DNA from: Pegoplata infirma
Taxonomy: Eukaryota > Arthropoda > Insecta > Diptera > Anthomyiidae
Direction: 5' to 3'
Length of the DNA stretch: 64,000 bases
Assembly (NCBI GenBank): GCA_963921195.1
Contig: OY992540.1
Span: 19,782,380 to 19,846,379 of the forward strand
Below are positions 11,632 to 22,901 of this stretch, piece after piece (positions within the stretch are counted from its first letter, which is position 1; every line of letters starts with the position of its first letter). Made by a program: the position numbers and the translations under genes. The notes under the pieces are model-generated. The model searched no databases and was not told the DNA's origin. It saw only the letters and a program-made list of their open reading frames with translations.

Positions 11632-12109
11632 CCCGAGTAAAAATAATCATATATAACAATATATAACTTGATGCAAACATAATAAATCATATATGATTAT
11701 ACATCGCGTGAGATATTTTCTAAACTTTTTAAATGCAGTCATACAGTGCCGGTCAAAAAAATAGCACCAATGACAAAATCTCTATTCATTCAATTAAAAC
11801 AAAATATTACGTGCGTATTAAAAGTAAAAATGCAAAACTCTTATACTAAGTATATACCCCTTAAATGTTTTTACTTTTTCCAAAAATTGTGAACGGTTCT
11901 TTTTTAATGATCAATATTTAAAAAAAAACTCTGAATCAGTGCAGTCAATAAAATAGCACCGAATGACAAAATTTCTTTAAAAAAAAATAATATTGTTTTA
12001 ATTATTTAAATGAAAGTGTTAAATATTAAAGAAAAATTGTTTTTATTTATAAAAAAAATTAATTCATTACAAAATTTGACATTTATTTTCAAAAAATATG
12101 ACGTGGTAG

Positions 12110-12729
12110 CAAAGGTTCGAAAGAATTAATTCTTTAATTCAATTTCCTAATTCGAATTAAAACAATAGAATTTGGCATTCCCTAAAATCATTCAACTTTC
12201 ATAATCATTGAATTAATTCTTCAAGAATTCATTCCTTAAGAATGATCATTCTTAAGGAATGAACTATTTTTTTATCCAAATCAATCTACTACAAATTGAA
12301 TGGTGAAATTTTCTTATCATTCAATTTAAAACAGTGAAGCACAACACACATACATACACATTTATGCTTGTGTGGGAAGCAGCAGACGAGACGTCAACAA
12401 AACAACAACCGATCGTTTACACACGAAGATGCTTAAAATGCACACAAGCAACACATTTTTGAAAATACAAAGGGAATGAAATAAAAAAATCATCATTCAA
12501 TTTGTAATAGATTTGAATGATGAAAAATTTTGATCATTCAATCGAATGATTGCTTGCAAGGAATTAATTCTCTTGGGAATTAATTCAATTTGATTTAAGC
12601 TTTGAGAATTAAGCCTTTGAATTAATTCGTGTTGAATGCTGGTAAGGAATGATAATTCAAAACTTATTAAAACAGAATTAAACTTTTGGTGAATTAATTC
12701 TCAATAGAATTAATTCGTTCGAAGCTCTG
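12110..12729. mobile_element. hAT-type MITE, 8-bp TSD
   Basis: CGTGGTAG is duplicated at 12,102-12,109 and 12,730-12,737. The ends are CAAAGGTTCGAA and TTCGAAGCTCTG (inverse CAGAGCTTCGAA). An 8-bp TSD with CA(A/G)(A/G)G termini is the hAT signature. The 620-bp interior is full of gaattaattc/gaatgatcattc palindromic words and has no coding potential. Confidence 0.9.
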
Positions 12730-12737
12730 CGTGGTAG

Positions 12738-12883
12738 GTATTACACTCCTCAAAAACGTGCTTTTGTAAAAAATATGATTTCTGAACATAAGCCATATTC
12801 TGAAATAGGAAAATTGGTTGGATGCGCTTATAAAATGATTGGAAATTCAAAAAAATTAACTTTAGAGCTTGAAAAACTTAGTC
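12738..12883 (+). pseudogene. Tc1-like transposase, N-terminal helix-turn-helix part
   Basis: The frame reads YYTPQKRAFVKNMISEHKPY followed by SEIGKLVGCAYKMIGNSKK, the paired-like HTH that opens Tc1-family transposases. It normally binds the TIRs. The start codon region is disrupted by the hAT MITE upstream, and the frame is cut by the foldback element at 12,884. The rest is at 13,991-14,815. Confidence 0.85.
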
Positions 12884-13986
12884 CACGGTGCCCTGGAGAG
12901 GATTTAAATAAAATTTTGGTGTTACTCCAATTTTTAAGCGGATTATGTTTTTGGACTATAAAAGAAAGAAAATGAGCCAAAAAAGAAAAAAAAGTACTAG
13001 GCGCTTTTTTTTTTGGCGGGAAAAAAGATGAATTTCAAAAAAACAAAAAAGAATTTATTCTTTCAAATGCATTAAACATTTTTTATACAGATGTAAATTC
13101 ATCACATATTCACTTGTCAGTGAGATTTAAATATATATGTGACATATTTTTTCAGATATGAGACTTAAAAGAATAATTTCACTATTTAGTGAGATTAAAT
13201 CAAATTTCTTCTTTAATTTAATTAAAGTTTTAACTCTAGCAGTTACTTCACATTTAATACTGATCCTGTTTCTAGATTTTAAAGGGGGGAAGTTACCCCA
13301 ACAATACAAACAAAATTTACAAAGGATTTTTGGCGAAATAAACAAAATTAAAAAAGGATATTAAGTCCATCCATAAGTTTCGCAATAAACAAATAGTCCA
13401 CACCACTTTCTGTATCTCATTTTAAACTATTTACTTTATTTTACTCTTCCTTAGGCATTGCAAACACATTTTGAATGATTTTTACTATCGTTTTCTGATT
13501 TTTCTTAGTTTTGAAAAAACATTTTTAGCAAAAAAGTATTAATTCTTTTAAAATTATATGACTCACTAAGGTCTAAACTGAGGCAACTTTGTGTTCTGCT
13601 GTCCGTCTGAGTAGTACACTGAAAACTTTTAAGAACTTACATTTATAAATAATTTACAAGGACATATTTCATTTAGTTTCAATTAATAGTGAAATTATTC
13701 TTTTAAGTCTCATATCTGGAAAAATATGTTACATATATATCTAAATCTAACTGATAAGTAAATATGTGATGAATTTACATCCGCATATACAAATTTTAAT
13801 GCATTTGAAAGAATAAATTCTTTTTTGTTTTTTTGAAATTCATCTTTTTGCCCGCCAAAAAAAAAGCGCCTAGTACTTTTTTTTCTTTTTTGGCTCATTT
13901 TCTTTCTTTTATCTTCTAAAAACATAATCCACTTAAAAATTTGAGTAACACCAACATTTTATTTAAATCCTATCCAGGGCACCGTG
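12884..13986. mobile_element. Foldback element with 4-bp TSD, copy 1
   Basis: The ends are CACGGTGCCCTGG and its exact complement, flanked by AGTC at 12,880-12,883 and 13,987-13,990. The arms are inverted repeats of about 280 bp, so both arms give the same chance translation (FILSNA...YTDVNSSHI). A second copy is at 51,243-52,573 with a different 4-bp TSD (TCAT). A 68-codon central frame differs between copies at six bases, five of them non-synonymous, so it is not under evident protein constraint. Confidence 0.9.
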
Positions 13987-13990
13987 AGTC

Positions 13991-14815
13991 ACAAGCGATG
14001 TTTGTCACCATTAGTGGTTAGGTGTTTGTAATGACAATGGCAGAAAGCCCCATATACGGCAGCTCCAGAGCTAAAAAAGGACAGCAAATGGCGAAAATGG
14101 TTGTCAAAGATTACAAAACAACAACATTAACGCTTGTAGATTCGGAAAAGTGCGCCTACTCTCACTTAAGCATGCTTCAAGTCGTTTGAAGTTTGCTAAC
14201 AGTAACTCAGAATGAACAGCTTAAAAGTGGATCAATGTTCTATGGACAACTGAAGCCATTGTTGTTTTATTTTGAGACATAGGATCACATACCTACGTTA
14301 GAAGACCCTTAAACGCGGAATTCAATCCAAAATTCAAAATAAAAATAACTTAAAATGGTGCTTATGGTGTGGGGGATATTTTCCTACTGATGAGTGGGGA
14401 TCATATATTGGACCATGGCTCACATATTGGACTAGATCAACCGTGGATATACACTTAACGTTTATATCCTCCAGAAAGTAATGTTACCATAAGTTTCTGA
14501 GCAAATGCAACTAATTTAGGTCTTTTAGCACGTCAATTACCCAAAGCATGATGGGAAATTGGCGAAAAATTGGGTCTGGACAATAAAGTAAACGTGATGG
14601 AATGGCCTGGTGAGTCCCCAGGTCTAGACCAAATCGATAGTTAATGGACAGCTATATAGAAGGGAGTGTCTCGTATACAACCAACTTGTAATGAAGCTCT
14701 TTGGGTGGCTGTTCAGCAAATCTGGAACTCAATTTCGAATTAAAGATCCCAAAATCTCGCAAAATCGGTACAAAAACGTTGTAAAGAGGCAATTGTCAAC
14801 AATGAGCACTCGACA
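13991..14815 (+). pseudogene. Tc1-like transposase, catalytic part
   Basis: The strongest block is MEWPGESPGLDQID near 14,597-14,640, matching the WPaqSPDLNPIE block that holds the third acidic catalytic residue; here E is D. It is followed by RIQPTCNEALWVAVQQIWN and a KRCKEAI block. Stops and frameshifts throughout show long inactivity. Confidence 0.8.
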
Positions 14816-15714
14816 ACATTTTTTTTTAATATTTAAAGATATCAAAACAATACTGAACTCATAATCCATTCGTTTTTCAAATTTAAGAATTAAGTTTTAA
14901 TACAAAAAGTACTGTGGTGCTATTTTTTTGACTGAGTCTTTTTGAAGTTTTTTTAAAAACTCTGAAAATTTTTAATAAAATAAAAAACCGAATTAGCCTT
15001 TTCTTATGTAATATTGTTTCACACTCTTGTAAGTTTCTTATGACACGTTGTCAGTGGCATAAGTTGAAATTGTTTAAAAAAAACTAACGAAGAAAATTTT
15101 GTTTTATCCTGGTGCTATTTTTTTGACCGCAGCTGTATGTAGTTTTATATAATTTAATCATGATTCGGATTAAAAGGTGTACGGTTGATTTAATGATATC
15201 AAATTATATGAGGGTCAACACAAAATTTGATTTTTTGTTTAATTTAACATAAAATTATATATAGCTTATTCTGTTCCATATAAAACTATATATTTTCAAT
15301 TAACCAAAAATTTTCTAAGTTTTTTTAGGCAAAGTATAAGAAACTTTTAAAAATGTTCCTAAACATTTCCTTGTTAGGGTTATGTATATCACCTATCTGG
15401 TTCGAAGCGTACCCAAACATTTTTTTGTTTTAGAAAATTATATGTTTGGTGAATGTATCGTTGACCTGTGGTGTATTTCAACCCAAACCAAAAAAACACC
15501 AGGATTTTATATGTTTTTATGCAATTAGATCTAATTAGATCCACCAATATATGGAAATGTCTGGTCAAAACACGGATGTAATCAAATCATATTTTATACA
15601 AGGTGATCTTTTTTAATGCAAAAACATCCACCATTATTCGGATCAAATTGCGTATAAATATATATTGTGTTACATATCATTATATATTGCATCATATAAA
15701 AATTTTTACTCGGG

Positions 15715-16280
15715 AATGATCAGAATTCTACGATTGTAACTTAAAAGGGCAAGAAGAGAGTGTTAGAATACTTAGACGTGAGAAACGTATTTTCGAAAAA
15801 CGTCTTCGTTCTAAGGTCTTGTCAGCTCCGAAGGGTAGCAAGAGGTTCTGGTCATTCGTCAAAACGGCAAAGAATGGCTGTGATTCTTCCATTCCAACTC
15901 TTTTGAAGGGCGTGGCCATGAACCCGGATAACTACCATCCGATTGCTATCTGTTCAACACTCTCAAGGATTATTGAGAGCACGATAAATTCCCATCTAGT
16001 AAACTACTTTAATTAAATTATCTTTTGAATGATCGACAATATGGCTTCCGATAGAATTGTTTAATGGGAGACCTGATGGCTTTTCTTTCCGAAAGATGGA
16101 GCCAATCGATACCTTGGTGAAAGCCAGGTTATCGCTTTGGACATTTATAAGGCGTTTGAAAGATTGTGGCATTGCGCACTTGTGCCAAAGCTTATCTCCT
16201 TTGGCGTAGGAGATAATTTCGCTCAATTCCTCAGTAAGCGTACTATAAGCGTTGTAATAAATGGGGTCTCCTTCTGAGAC
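15715..16280 (+). pseudogene. Jockey/CR1-like reverse transcriptase, first part
   Basis: Translation across frame changes: KGSKRFWSFVKTAKNGCDSS, then NPDNYHPIAICSTLSRIIES (RT motif 1/2), LNDRQYGFR, ALDIYKAFERLWHCAL (motif A; the usual ALDISKAFDRVWH) and TISVVINGVS. Codons between LLKG and NPDNYHP seem deleted: about 150-200 residues usual for the family are missing. The frame is cut at 16,280 by a retro insertion and resumes at 19,085. Confidence 0.85.
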
Positions 16281-16708
16281 TATTAGATTAGATTAGAAAA
16301 GCCCTCGAATTCGTCTGATGTTGAGTCTTTGGCACTCACAAAGGATGTGTTCTGTCGTTTCGGCGTCAATTTCACAGAAACTACATATTTCAGTGTCCGA
16401 TAAATTTTTCTTCCTAAGTTGATAGCGAAGATTACAATGTCCATTGAGGTAACCAGTTAGAATCCTTAGATCCTTTTTGTCGAGATTTAGTAGTCGTTTA
16501 GATACCCCAGGGGATGGAGAGATAAATCTTTTTGCCTGACGCTGTCCAGAACAGTGGTTCCACTTATTGGCAAATTCAGATTCCCTCCATGATCGTAAAC
16601 TTTCCCTGATATGCCCAATGGACAAACCACAGAAGGGTTCCGGACCGATAAAAGGGCGACTTGCACCACGATTGGCCAAACAGTCTGCCCGTTCGTTGCC
16701 CAAGTGCC
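16281..16708 (-). pseudogene. RNase H/C-terminal fragment of another non-LTR retrotransposon, with TSD
   Basis: CCTTCTGAGAC is duplicated at 16,270-16,280 and 16,709-16,719. The minus-strand frame is open over the fragment (GHLGNERADCLANRGAS, then FIGPEPFCGL, ILTGYLNGHCNLRYQLRKK and CSFCEIDAETTEHILCECQR). This is the end of RNase H plus the Cys/His C-terminal domain. The 3' end is a short (taatc)n tail (ttagattagattag on the plus strand). It is 5'-truncated and its frame has not yet decayed, so it is young compared with its host element. Confidence 0.88.
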
Positions 16709-16722
16709 CCTTCTGAGACATA

Positions 16723-19082
16723 CACTAAGAAAATTATGTCATTAACTGTTTGTAGGTTATTTTAAAAAGTAATCAGTAAAATTATTTTAAAAGAAAAATC
16801 ACTTATTTTATAAAGGATTTAATTTTTTTACTATTTCTGTAGTTTAAAAAATATAATTTACTGTCTTAGGGCGTGTGTGAAACGGTAGCAAAGTATGCTT
16901 GTTAGTAAATTTTTGACACTGTTGAGGTGAATAAAATTTCACTAGCCCATTGGGCTAGTAGAAATTTTGACAAACCAACCCTGCAAGCATTTGGAAGAAA
17001 TATCGCCTAGGAGAAATTGCGGCAATATCTTCTTTTTATCGTAATAAAAAATCATCAAAGTAGTATATTCGAAAATCTTCCTTTTATCATTTCGAGGATA
17101 TTTAAGCAATAAATAAAAAAATATATTTATTTTTTGTCATTTATAAAGTAGATAAAATCGCCAAATTATCACAAATTTATCTTCCAGGTGATTTTTCACC
17201 TGCGCGATATATTTACGATATCTTCCTTATATCGTACGGATGGAAAAAATACGAAATCAAAATATTTTATTTATTGTCAAAAATTTATTTTTTTTCATTA
17301 TAATTTAGTCTTTCGGGGATTTTATTCAATTAATGTGAAAAAATCAATATAAATCACACAAAAATTCGTAAAGAGGGTTTTTTTGAGGTAAGTAGTTAAT
17401 TTGAAAAAATAAAAGAATTAAGATCGAAACTGCAAAACAAATAAACCGCATGTTTTTCTCCCATTAGGTCCAACAAATTACATAAGTTTAAATTTAGTTG
17501 GTCAAGGAAAACTCAATAAGCACTTAAAATCTTAGAAGCGCTGATCCCGAAAGAAGAAAGAAATATAAAAAATTCGCCAAAAGATGCTTGTTCGTTGTTT
17601 AATGATATATCCTTGTATCTGAGATTATTTGTAAATTATCTTCTATTTACTTTCATTTAACACAATAAAAATCATAATTTTATCGACATCTTTATTTTAT
17701 ATTCCACAAACGTTTAGGTGATTATATGGAAATATTTTCTAGGTTAAATTTGAATGATTTCTTCAAATTATCTTCCAAATGATTATCTGGCAATATTGCC
17801 TATTTATCTTCCAGAAGAATTGCTTTCGAATCCCCTGAACGTATCGCTTTCGGGACACGATTTCTACCAACAGGTGTTTCTTCCGCAATACGAAGAAGAT
17901 ATCCCCCGCAATACAATTTATCTTCCAGGCGATACGCTAGCGTATCTTCTTCGTATCGAAATGCTTGCAGGGAATAGAAATTTTTGAAGTTCAAATATTT
18001 GACAAAAAATAAATATTTAAAAAAAAAACATACATAAATTGAATAACGAAAATACATATTTTAAAAAAAATGTTTTTCAAAACGTTTTTAATTAAAAAAT
18101 ACAATAAAAAAGTAAAATTAAGAAAAATAGAAAAGTTTTAAAAGTATTGTGTTGATGTTTGGACAGAAAAAAAGGCAAATAATTGGAAAGTTTTGCGGTA
18201 TTGGCATGCAGACAAGAAGCCAAATTTGATCGGATTAATTGTTGCTCCCTTCTCAAGATTATTTTTATATTTATACGCATTCAAAATAAATCAGTTTTTG
18301 TATTAAAAATACATGGTATTTGTTTTATTTTTTTTTTTTTTTTAATATTGATAAACAATTCAAAAATGTCTCAGATCCTGAGGCTTTTTTTGGAATAAAT
18401 TGTTGGAAACAAAAAAAATTTCCATAACAAGACTGAGATTCGGACTCATTTTTGCTATAAAAAGTCAATATTATTGTTCCTAAAGAAAGTACCAGATTCC
18501 GAGGCCTTCTCCCTATAAAAGAAATGACTTCGATCCTGAGAATTTTTTCTTATACAAAAATTTGTAAAAGTCGATGAATTTTTTTTTTTTTCATTGGTAT
18601 AACGCAAACCATAATGTTGCGGTTGTTAGTATATTGCAATTAGGAAAGGAGAATATTTAAAAAAAATTCATATTTTTTAAAATGAAATTTCTTTTTAGTT
18701 TTTTTAACAATTGTCAATAATTTACTTTGTCAAAAAATATATCATTTCACACAGCAGAAATATGAAATTTTTTCACCATAGACAAAATATTATTTACCAC
18801 AGCACTTTGCTACCGTTTCACACACACCCTTAAAAATGAATTTTCTGTTACATTTATTTTCGGCAGTAAAAAATTTTTTCTATAGTTTTACTGTTTTTCA
18901 CTACAAAATAAGTGAATATTCAGTAGTTTTTTAATGTTTTGGTTAGTCATTAAATTAACATTTAAAATTGACTGTAATGTGTTTTTATTTTAAATGAAAA
19001 AACAGTGGAATGGTTTTTAAATAAAATTTCATTTGTTTTAAGTGAATATTCACTGGAGTTTACCTACATAATTTTTTGAGTG
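16723..19082. mobile_element. TA-flanked MITE (CACTMARAAAATTATGTC ends), carrying a PIF/Harbinger-like element
   Basis: The left end CACTAAGAAAATTATGT and right end ACATAATTTTTTGAGTG are inverted, with TA on both sides (16,721-16,722; 19,083-19,084). Retrotransposon sequence lies on either side, so the insertion is exact. Its own sequence is about 0.4 kb. A relative begins at 59,409 (cactcaaaaaattatttcat). It belongs to the CACTCAAAA-end group seen across the window. Confidence 0.85.
16869..18829. mobile_element. PIF/Harbinger-like non-autonomous element
   Basis: The ends start GGGCGTGTGTGAAACGGTAG and, inverted on the right, GGGTGTGTGTGAAACGGTAG; 25 of 26 positions match. TTA lies on both sides (16,866-16,868; 18,830-18,832). 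GG-starting TIRs with a 3-bp TTA/TAA duplication are the PIF/Harbinger signature. No transposase is seen. The interior (16,980-17,960) repeats tatcttccagg(c/t)gat words. It is inserted in the MITE at 16,723. Confidence 0.8.
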
Positions 19083-19084
19083 TA

Positions 19085-20000
19085 TATTGAATGCAGCGGT
19101 ACCGCAAGATTCCGTTTTATCACCATCTTTATTTTTGATATTTCTGAATGATTTTCTATGTCTTACTTTTAACCCCATTTACTCTTTCGCGAATGATAGA
19201 AATATTTGTCATTCATATTCATTTGATCATAGACCTAATTATATTGAGGTAGAATATATGAGGAAAATAATAAATGTCACACTTAATCAGGACCTGGTTA
19301 AAATTTCTAAGTGGGGTCAGACGAATCCGGTAGACTTGTTCGCAAGACCCAATGTTGTACGCTGACCCACAAACGCCATGAATGTTTATCCCTGCCTTCT
19401 TTAAAATATTGGAAGTGTGAATATTGAAGAACCAGAAGCTCTTGAGAATCAGAAGCTTCTTAATAAAGGTATGAAAATACCGTGTAATGTCCGTTGGAAT
19501 AAACATGTTTTTAAAGTATCGAAAGAAGCATTCAGGCTTCCTAAAACGGTGCAGAAAATAATTCACTACATCTGATCTTCTTCAAATCTACACGACTTAT
19601 ATACGACCTAAAATGGAATACAACTCCCACGTATGGGCGGGTGCGGCAAGATCTTCCTTAAATTTCCTAGATCGAGTTGAGGAAAGCGCGAAAATGCTCA
19701 TAGAGGACGACAGCGTTTCTAAATCCATTGATTCGCTTGAACATCTACGAAATGTGGGTTGTGTAGTTCTCTTCTGCCGATACTTTCATGGAAAATGTTC
19801 CACGGAAATAAGCAACCTTAATTTGGGAGTACGTGTATTCACCCGTAGTTCTAGGGCACACCCTTTCGTTATCGACTGGTGAGTAGATCGCACTAGACAT
19901 TACAGAGAAAATTCGTTTTTCAGACGAACAATTCGTGTGTGGAATAAATTACCACCTAAAGTATTTCCTGCTATTTTCGAGAGTCCATAAACACTACTCC
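19085..20000 (+). pseudogene. Jockey/CR1-like reverse transcriptase, second part, and C-terminal domain
   Basis: LNAAVPQDSVLSPSLFLIFL (motif B, usually aGVPQGSVLSP) and YSFANDRNICHSYSF (motif C, the ADD catalytic pair now AND) are followed by LNQDLVKISKWGQTN. After frame changes come MEYNSHVWAGAARSSLNFLD, then CVVLFCRYFHGKCSTEIS, TRSSRAHPF and TIRVWNKLPPKVFPA. That C-terminal block is typical of RNase H-less insect non-LTR elements. It continues the element cut at 16,280. Confidence 0.88.
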
Positions 20001-20222
20001 CTCTTTGCTCCCTCCTAACCTTATTTTCCTTCTACCAACACAATGCATTGCATTTATAGGGGACATCCCCTCAGTGCTAAAAAAAACACTTTCAGATCAG
20101 TTGTTCCATCTTTTCTTATAGGGTGTTACATATTCTCTCATATACAACTTCTGTATATAATATTGTACATACAAACAAAATTTCCATTTGATAAATTATT
20201 ACTTAAATAAAATACAAGCGTT
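20001..20222 (+). other. 3' untranslated tail of the split retrotransposon
   Basis: It follows the last coding block and ends near the polyadenylation-like aataaaatacaagcg (20,206-20,220). The exact 3' end is inferred. Confidence 0.5.
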
Positions 20223-21295
20223 TCAATTTTAGTTTTTTTTTCTCAGCTTCCTGCCAGCCTTCTTTCTAATTGTAAGAAGATGCAACCAGCCACCTTAATA
20301 TTATCAGAGTGTTTTTTTTTCTGTCTTCAACCGATTCCAGTAGTAGTGGCAATGATTTTTTTTATTATACTTTTTTGCCTTCAATAATAATGTTTCAACT
20401 TTAGTTGTTGCTGCTTATTTGAAATTCAACTCTATATAGATGCAATCTCATGCCATTTGAGTCCCAAACAGCAGCAGCAGCAACATTAGGCCAGTCAGAG
20501 AGGCAATATCATCAGCCAAGTTTATGTACGTGCTTCTACAACTACTCACTTCTTATGTTAAGGTATGTAAGCATAAATATATTGTTGTATGTATATTATT
20601 CATCATTCATCTGTCCATTCATCCGTCTATCCAGCCAGCCAGCCAGTCATCTCCTTTTACCTGTCCATCATTTTATGGATTTTTTATTTTTCTTTTTTCA
20701 GTTGGTTGGTAGTCGTCATTTACTTAGTCATGCACCCATCCTTTCTTACACGTTATTTACATCTTTACTCCTTGTTTTGGGAAAAAAACAAAAGAAAAAT
20801 CAAAAAACTTTAAAAATGAAATAAAATTTAAACCTGCTGAAGTGTTTATGTCCGACCGATATTCGATTTAACGCTTGTGATTTATTATTTGTACATTTGT
20901 TAACTGCAGATCTTTATGAGAATGTAGCTGTAAATTTGTTAGTGATCTTTTTTTTTTGGTGCACACTTTGGTGATGACTGCAACATTAGGTGTAGGCATT
21001 TTGTTCGCATGTTGCATTAGGAATTTCTATCTATGAACATTTTTAATTTATGGCAAAATTTTTGGCATTATTTCTCATTTTCCCACACTTCAGTGGGTAA
21101 GTCAAGGGTATGGGTAGCTCACTGGGAATTTGAAGTGCTATGTGATACCAAGGCCAAACAGTTTTATCATTGGACTTAATGTAAAGAAATCAACAGATGT
21201 TATCAAATTACTTGTTGCTGTTTTGAATCCTGACAACACTGTTCACCAAAATCATTCTTTTCCCGTTGGTGATTACGTTGAATTATCCTTACCAC
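20223..21295. other. Region without recognised gene
   Basis: Poly-T and short cagcagcag and ccagccagccagccagt runs occur at 20,469 and 20,630. Open frames near 20,450-20,820 are low-complexity. A frame from 21,130 runs into the endonuclease fragment below, but its first 50 residues match nothing I recognise. It may be single-copy DNA. Confidence 0.4.
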
Positions 21296-21384
21296 CTGTT
21301 GCAATTAGTGAACGAATTGGGAACGAACACCAGAATACTCTCGACCATTTTCTTACTTCATAACCTGACGAACTTGATGGAGTA
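21296..21384 (+). pseudogene. Jockey/CR1-like endonuclease fragment, part 1
   Basis: RIGNEHQNTLDHFLTS precedes the catalytic GNSDH in this family. The frame is cut by a TA-flanked MITE at 21,385 and resumes at 22,933. Confidence 0.75.
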
Positions 21385-21863
21385 CACACACAAAAAAAAA
21401 CCTTGTCAAATTACTAGAAAAAGTCTCGTAATCCCATTTTACCAATATTTGACAGTTTTCCTAGTTTTTTAACAAATCGAAATTTACATTTTCTTCTGTA
21501 ATTTTACAATTTTTTTTTGTAATTTTACAAATTTCCAAGATTATTTTATATTATATGAGAATTCCTTGTAATTTTAATTGCGCAAAAAAAAACTGTAAAT
21601 TTAAATTTTATTAGTAAAAATCTTGTAAAATTACAAAATTTTTGGTAAAAAGCTTGTAAAATTACTAGGAATTCTCGTAAAATAGAAGGTAGCAAAAAAC
21701 TTAATAAAATTACGAAACCTCTTTGTAAATTTTATCGTGTCAAAAAATTTATAAACTTACAATTTTATTGGTAAAAACCTTGTAAAATTACAAAATTATT
21801 GGTAGAAATCTTGTAAAATTACTAGGAATTTTTGTCAAATAGGAAAAAGTTACAAGTTTTTCA

Positions 21864-22901
21864 CACTAAAAAAAAAAATTAACTAAAAAATGGGAAAACT
21901 AACTAAATTCAAGGAATATTGATAATGATTTAGCTCCATTGCAATGTTTTACTTCTTTTAAGTTCATATTTTTCTTAAAAATAAGGAAAGAAAATAAAAT
22001 TTAATACTATGACAATTTGAACTAAAAAATGGGAAAAATTTTCTTTCAATTTAGTTCATACACATTTGAGGACCTGGTTGGGTGAAGGCCCCATTGGGTT
22101 CGGACCGAAAGGTTCAGACCCCAATGGGCCCACACCAGTTGGGTTCCTTAAAAAAATTCATATTTTTTGATCCAAAAATTTTTGTCCGTTTCGCTCTACC
22201 TTGAGATACGTGAATTTAGGGGACCAATGAGGTCTTGAGAATTTTAAAAACTCGATAACTTTAAAACTATTACTCGAAGAGCTTTTCGGTATTTGGCGGC
22301 CTTGTTCTCCGTGTTAAGGGCTACAAAAATGCTTTTGAACTTTTTGTTGTGTTGGCATTGTTTACCGAGATATGAGCATTTTAAAATTTTCGGGAATACC
22401 AACTTTTTTAAATCCAAAGATAGGACCCATTGGGGTCCACACATGTGAAGAGGACCGGCTATACTAAGAACCAAAAATGGCCTCCATTTTGCTCTATCTG
22501 GCTTAGTTTTCGAGATAACGCCATTTTAAGTTTTTGAAAAAAAAAAAAATTGCCCAAGTTTTTAAAATTTTACTAAAATAGAGGTAAAAACTTCCTCAAA
22601 TCTATGAAAATGAACTAATTGGTAAAAAATTACGTCCTAAAACTTAAGAAGAGGAATATGTCTTAGAAATAAAGATTTTTGTCATATATTAAGGGAAAAT
22701 TTCTTTGGCGGTAAGAATTTCTTCCATGTATTTGGGAATTCCATTTAAGGAAAATAATGGACTATTTAACAGTACATGAACTTAAATTTTTTCCTAACAC
22801 TTAAGAAAATTTTGGAAAAATTTATAAACTATTTTGAACTATTTTTTTTGACTATTTTGACTATTTTTCCAAAGTTTAAGTTAAGACTTTTTTTTTGAGT
22901 G
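21864..22901. mobile_element. Nested MITE, cactaaaaaaaa ends
   Basis: The left end CACTAAAAAAAAAAATTAAC pairs with the right end ttaagactttttttttgagtg. CA lies on both sides, a possible 2-bp duplication. The interior holds taaaaaatggg words and a GC-rich hairpin. It interrupts the gtaaaattac element. Confidence 0.7.
22089..22134. repeat. GC-rich hairpin inside the nested MITE
   Basis: ggccccattgggttcggacc and ggttcagaccccaatgggcc form about 20-bp complementary arms (few mismatches) around a 4-base loop, in strongly AT-rich DNA. Confidence 0.75.

Larger units (their letters stand above)
11744..15135 (+). mobile_element. Tc1-like transposon with IR/DR ends
   Basis: The ends are CAGTGCCGGTCAAAAAAATA and its complement (ctattttttgaccgcagctg), flanked by TA on both sides. 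A second copy of the motif lies 193 bp inside the left end (11,937) and 200 bp inside the right end (14,916-14,935), the inverted-repeat/direct-repeat layout known for several Tc1-family transposons. The transposase is broken (next entries) and two other elements have inserted, at 12,110 and 12,884. Confidence 0.9.
11632..15714. mobile_element. TIR element (cccgagtaaaaat ends), about 0.69 kb of its own sequence, carrying a Tc1-like transposon
   Basis: The left end CCCGAGTAAAAATAATCATA and the right end TTTTTACTCGGG are inverted; subterminal atcatatat words are also mirrored. Retrotransposon coding sequence lies directly on both sides. Its own sequence is 11,632-11,743 plus 15,136-15,714; the rest is the Tc1-like insert. 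No convincing TSD is visible (only aa on both sides), so the superfamily is open. Confidence 0.75.

Noticed and set aside
13158..13364. 68-codon frame conserved between the two CACGGTGCC foldbacks
   Set aside because: Five of the six base differences I see are non-synonymous, so there is no sign of protein-level selection.
16869..18829. piggyBac-type element from the ccctta / ttaggg borders
   Set aside because: A TTAA target is not present on both sides; the shared flank is TTA and the TIR starts GGG, which fits PIF/Harbinger better.
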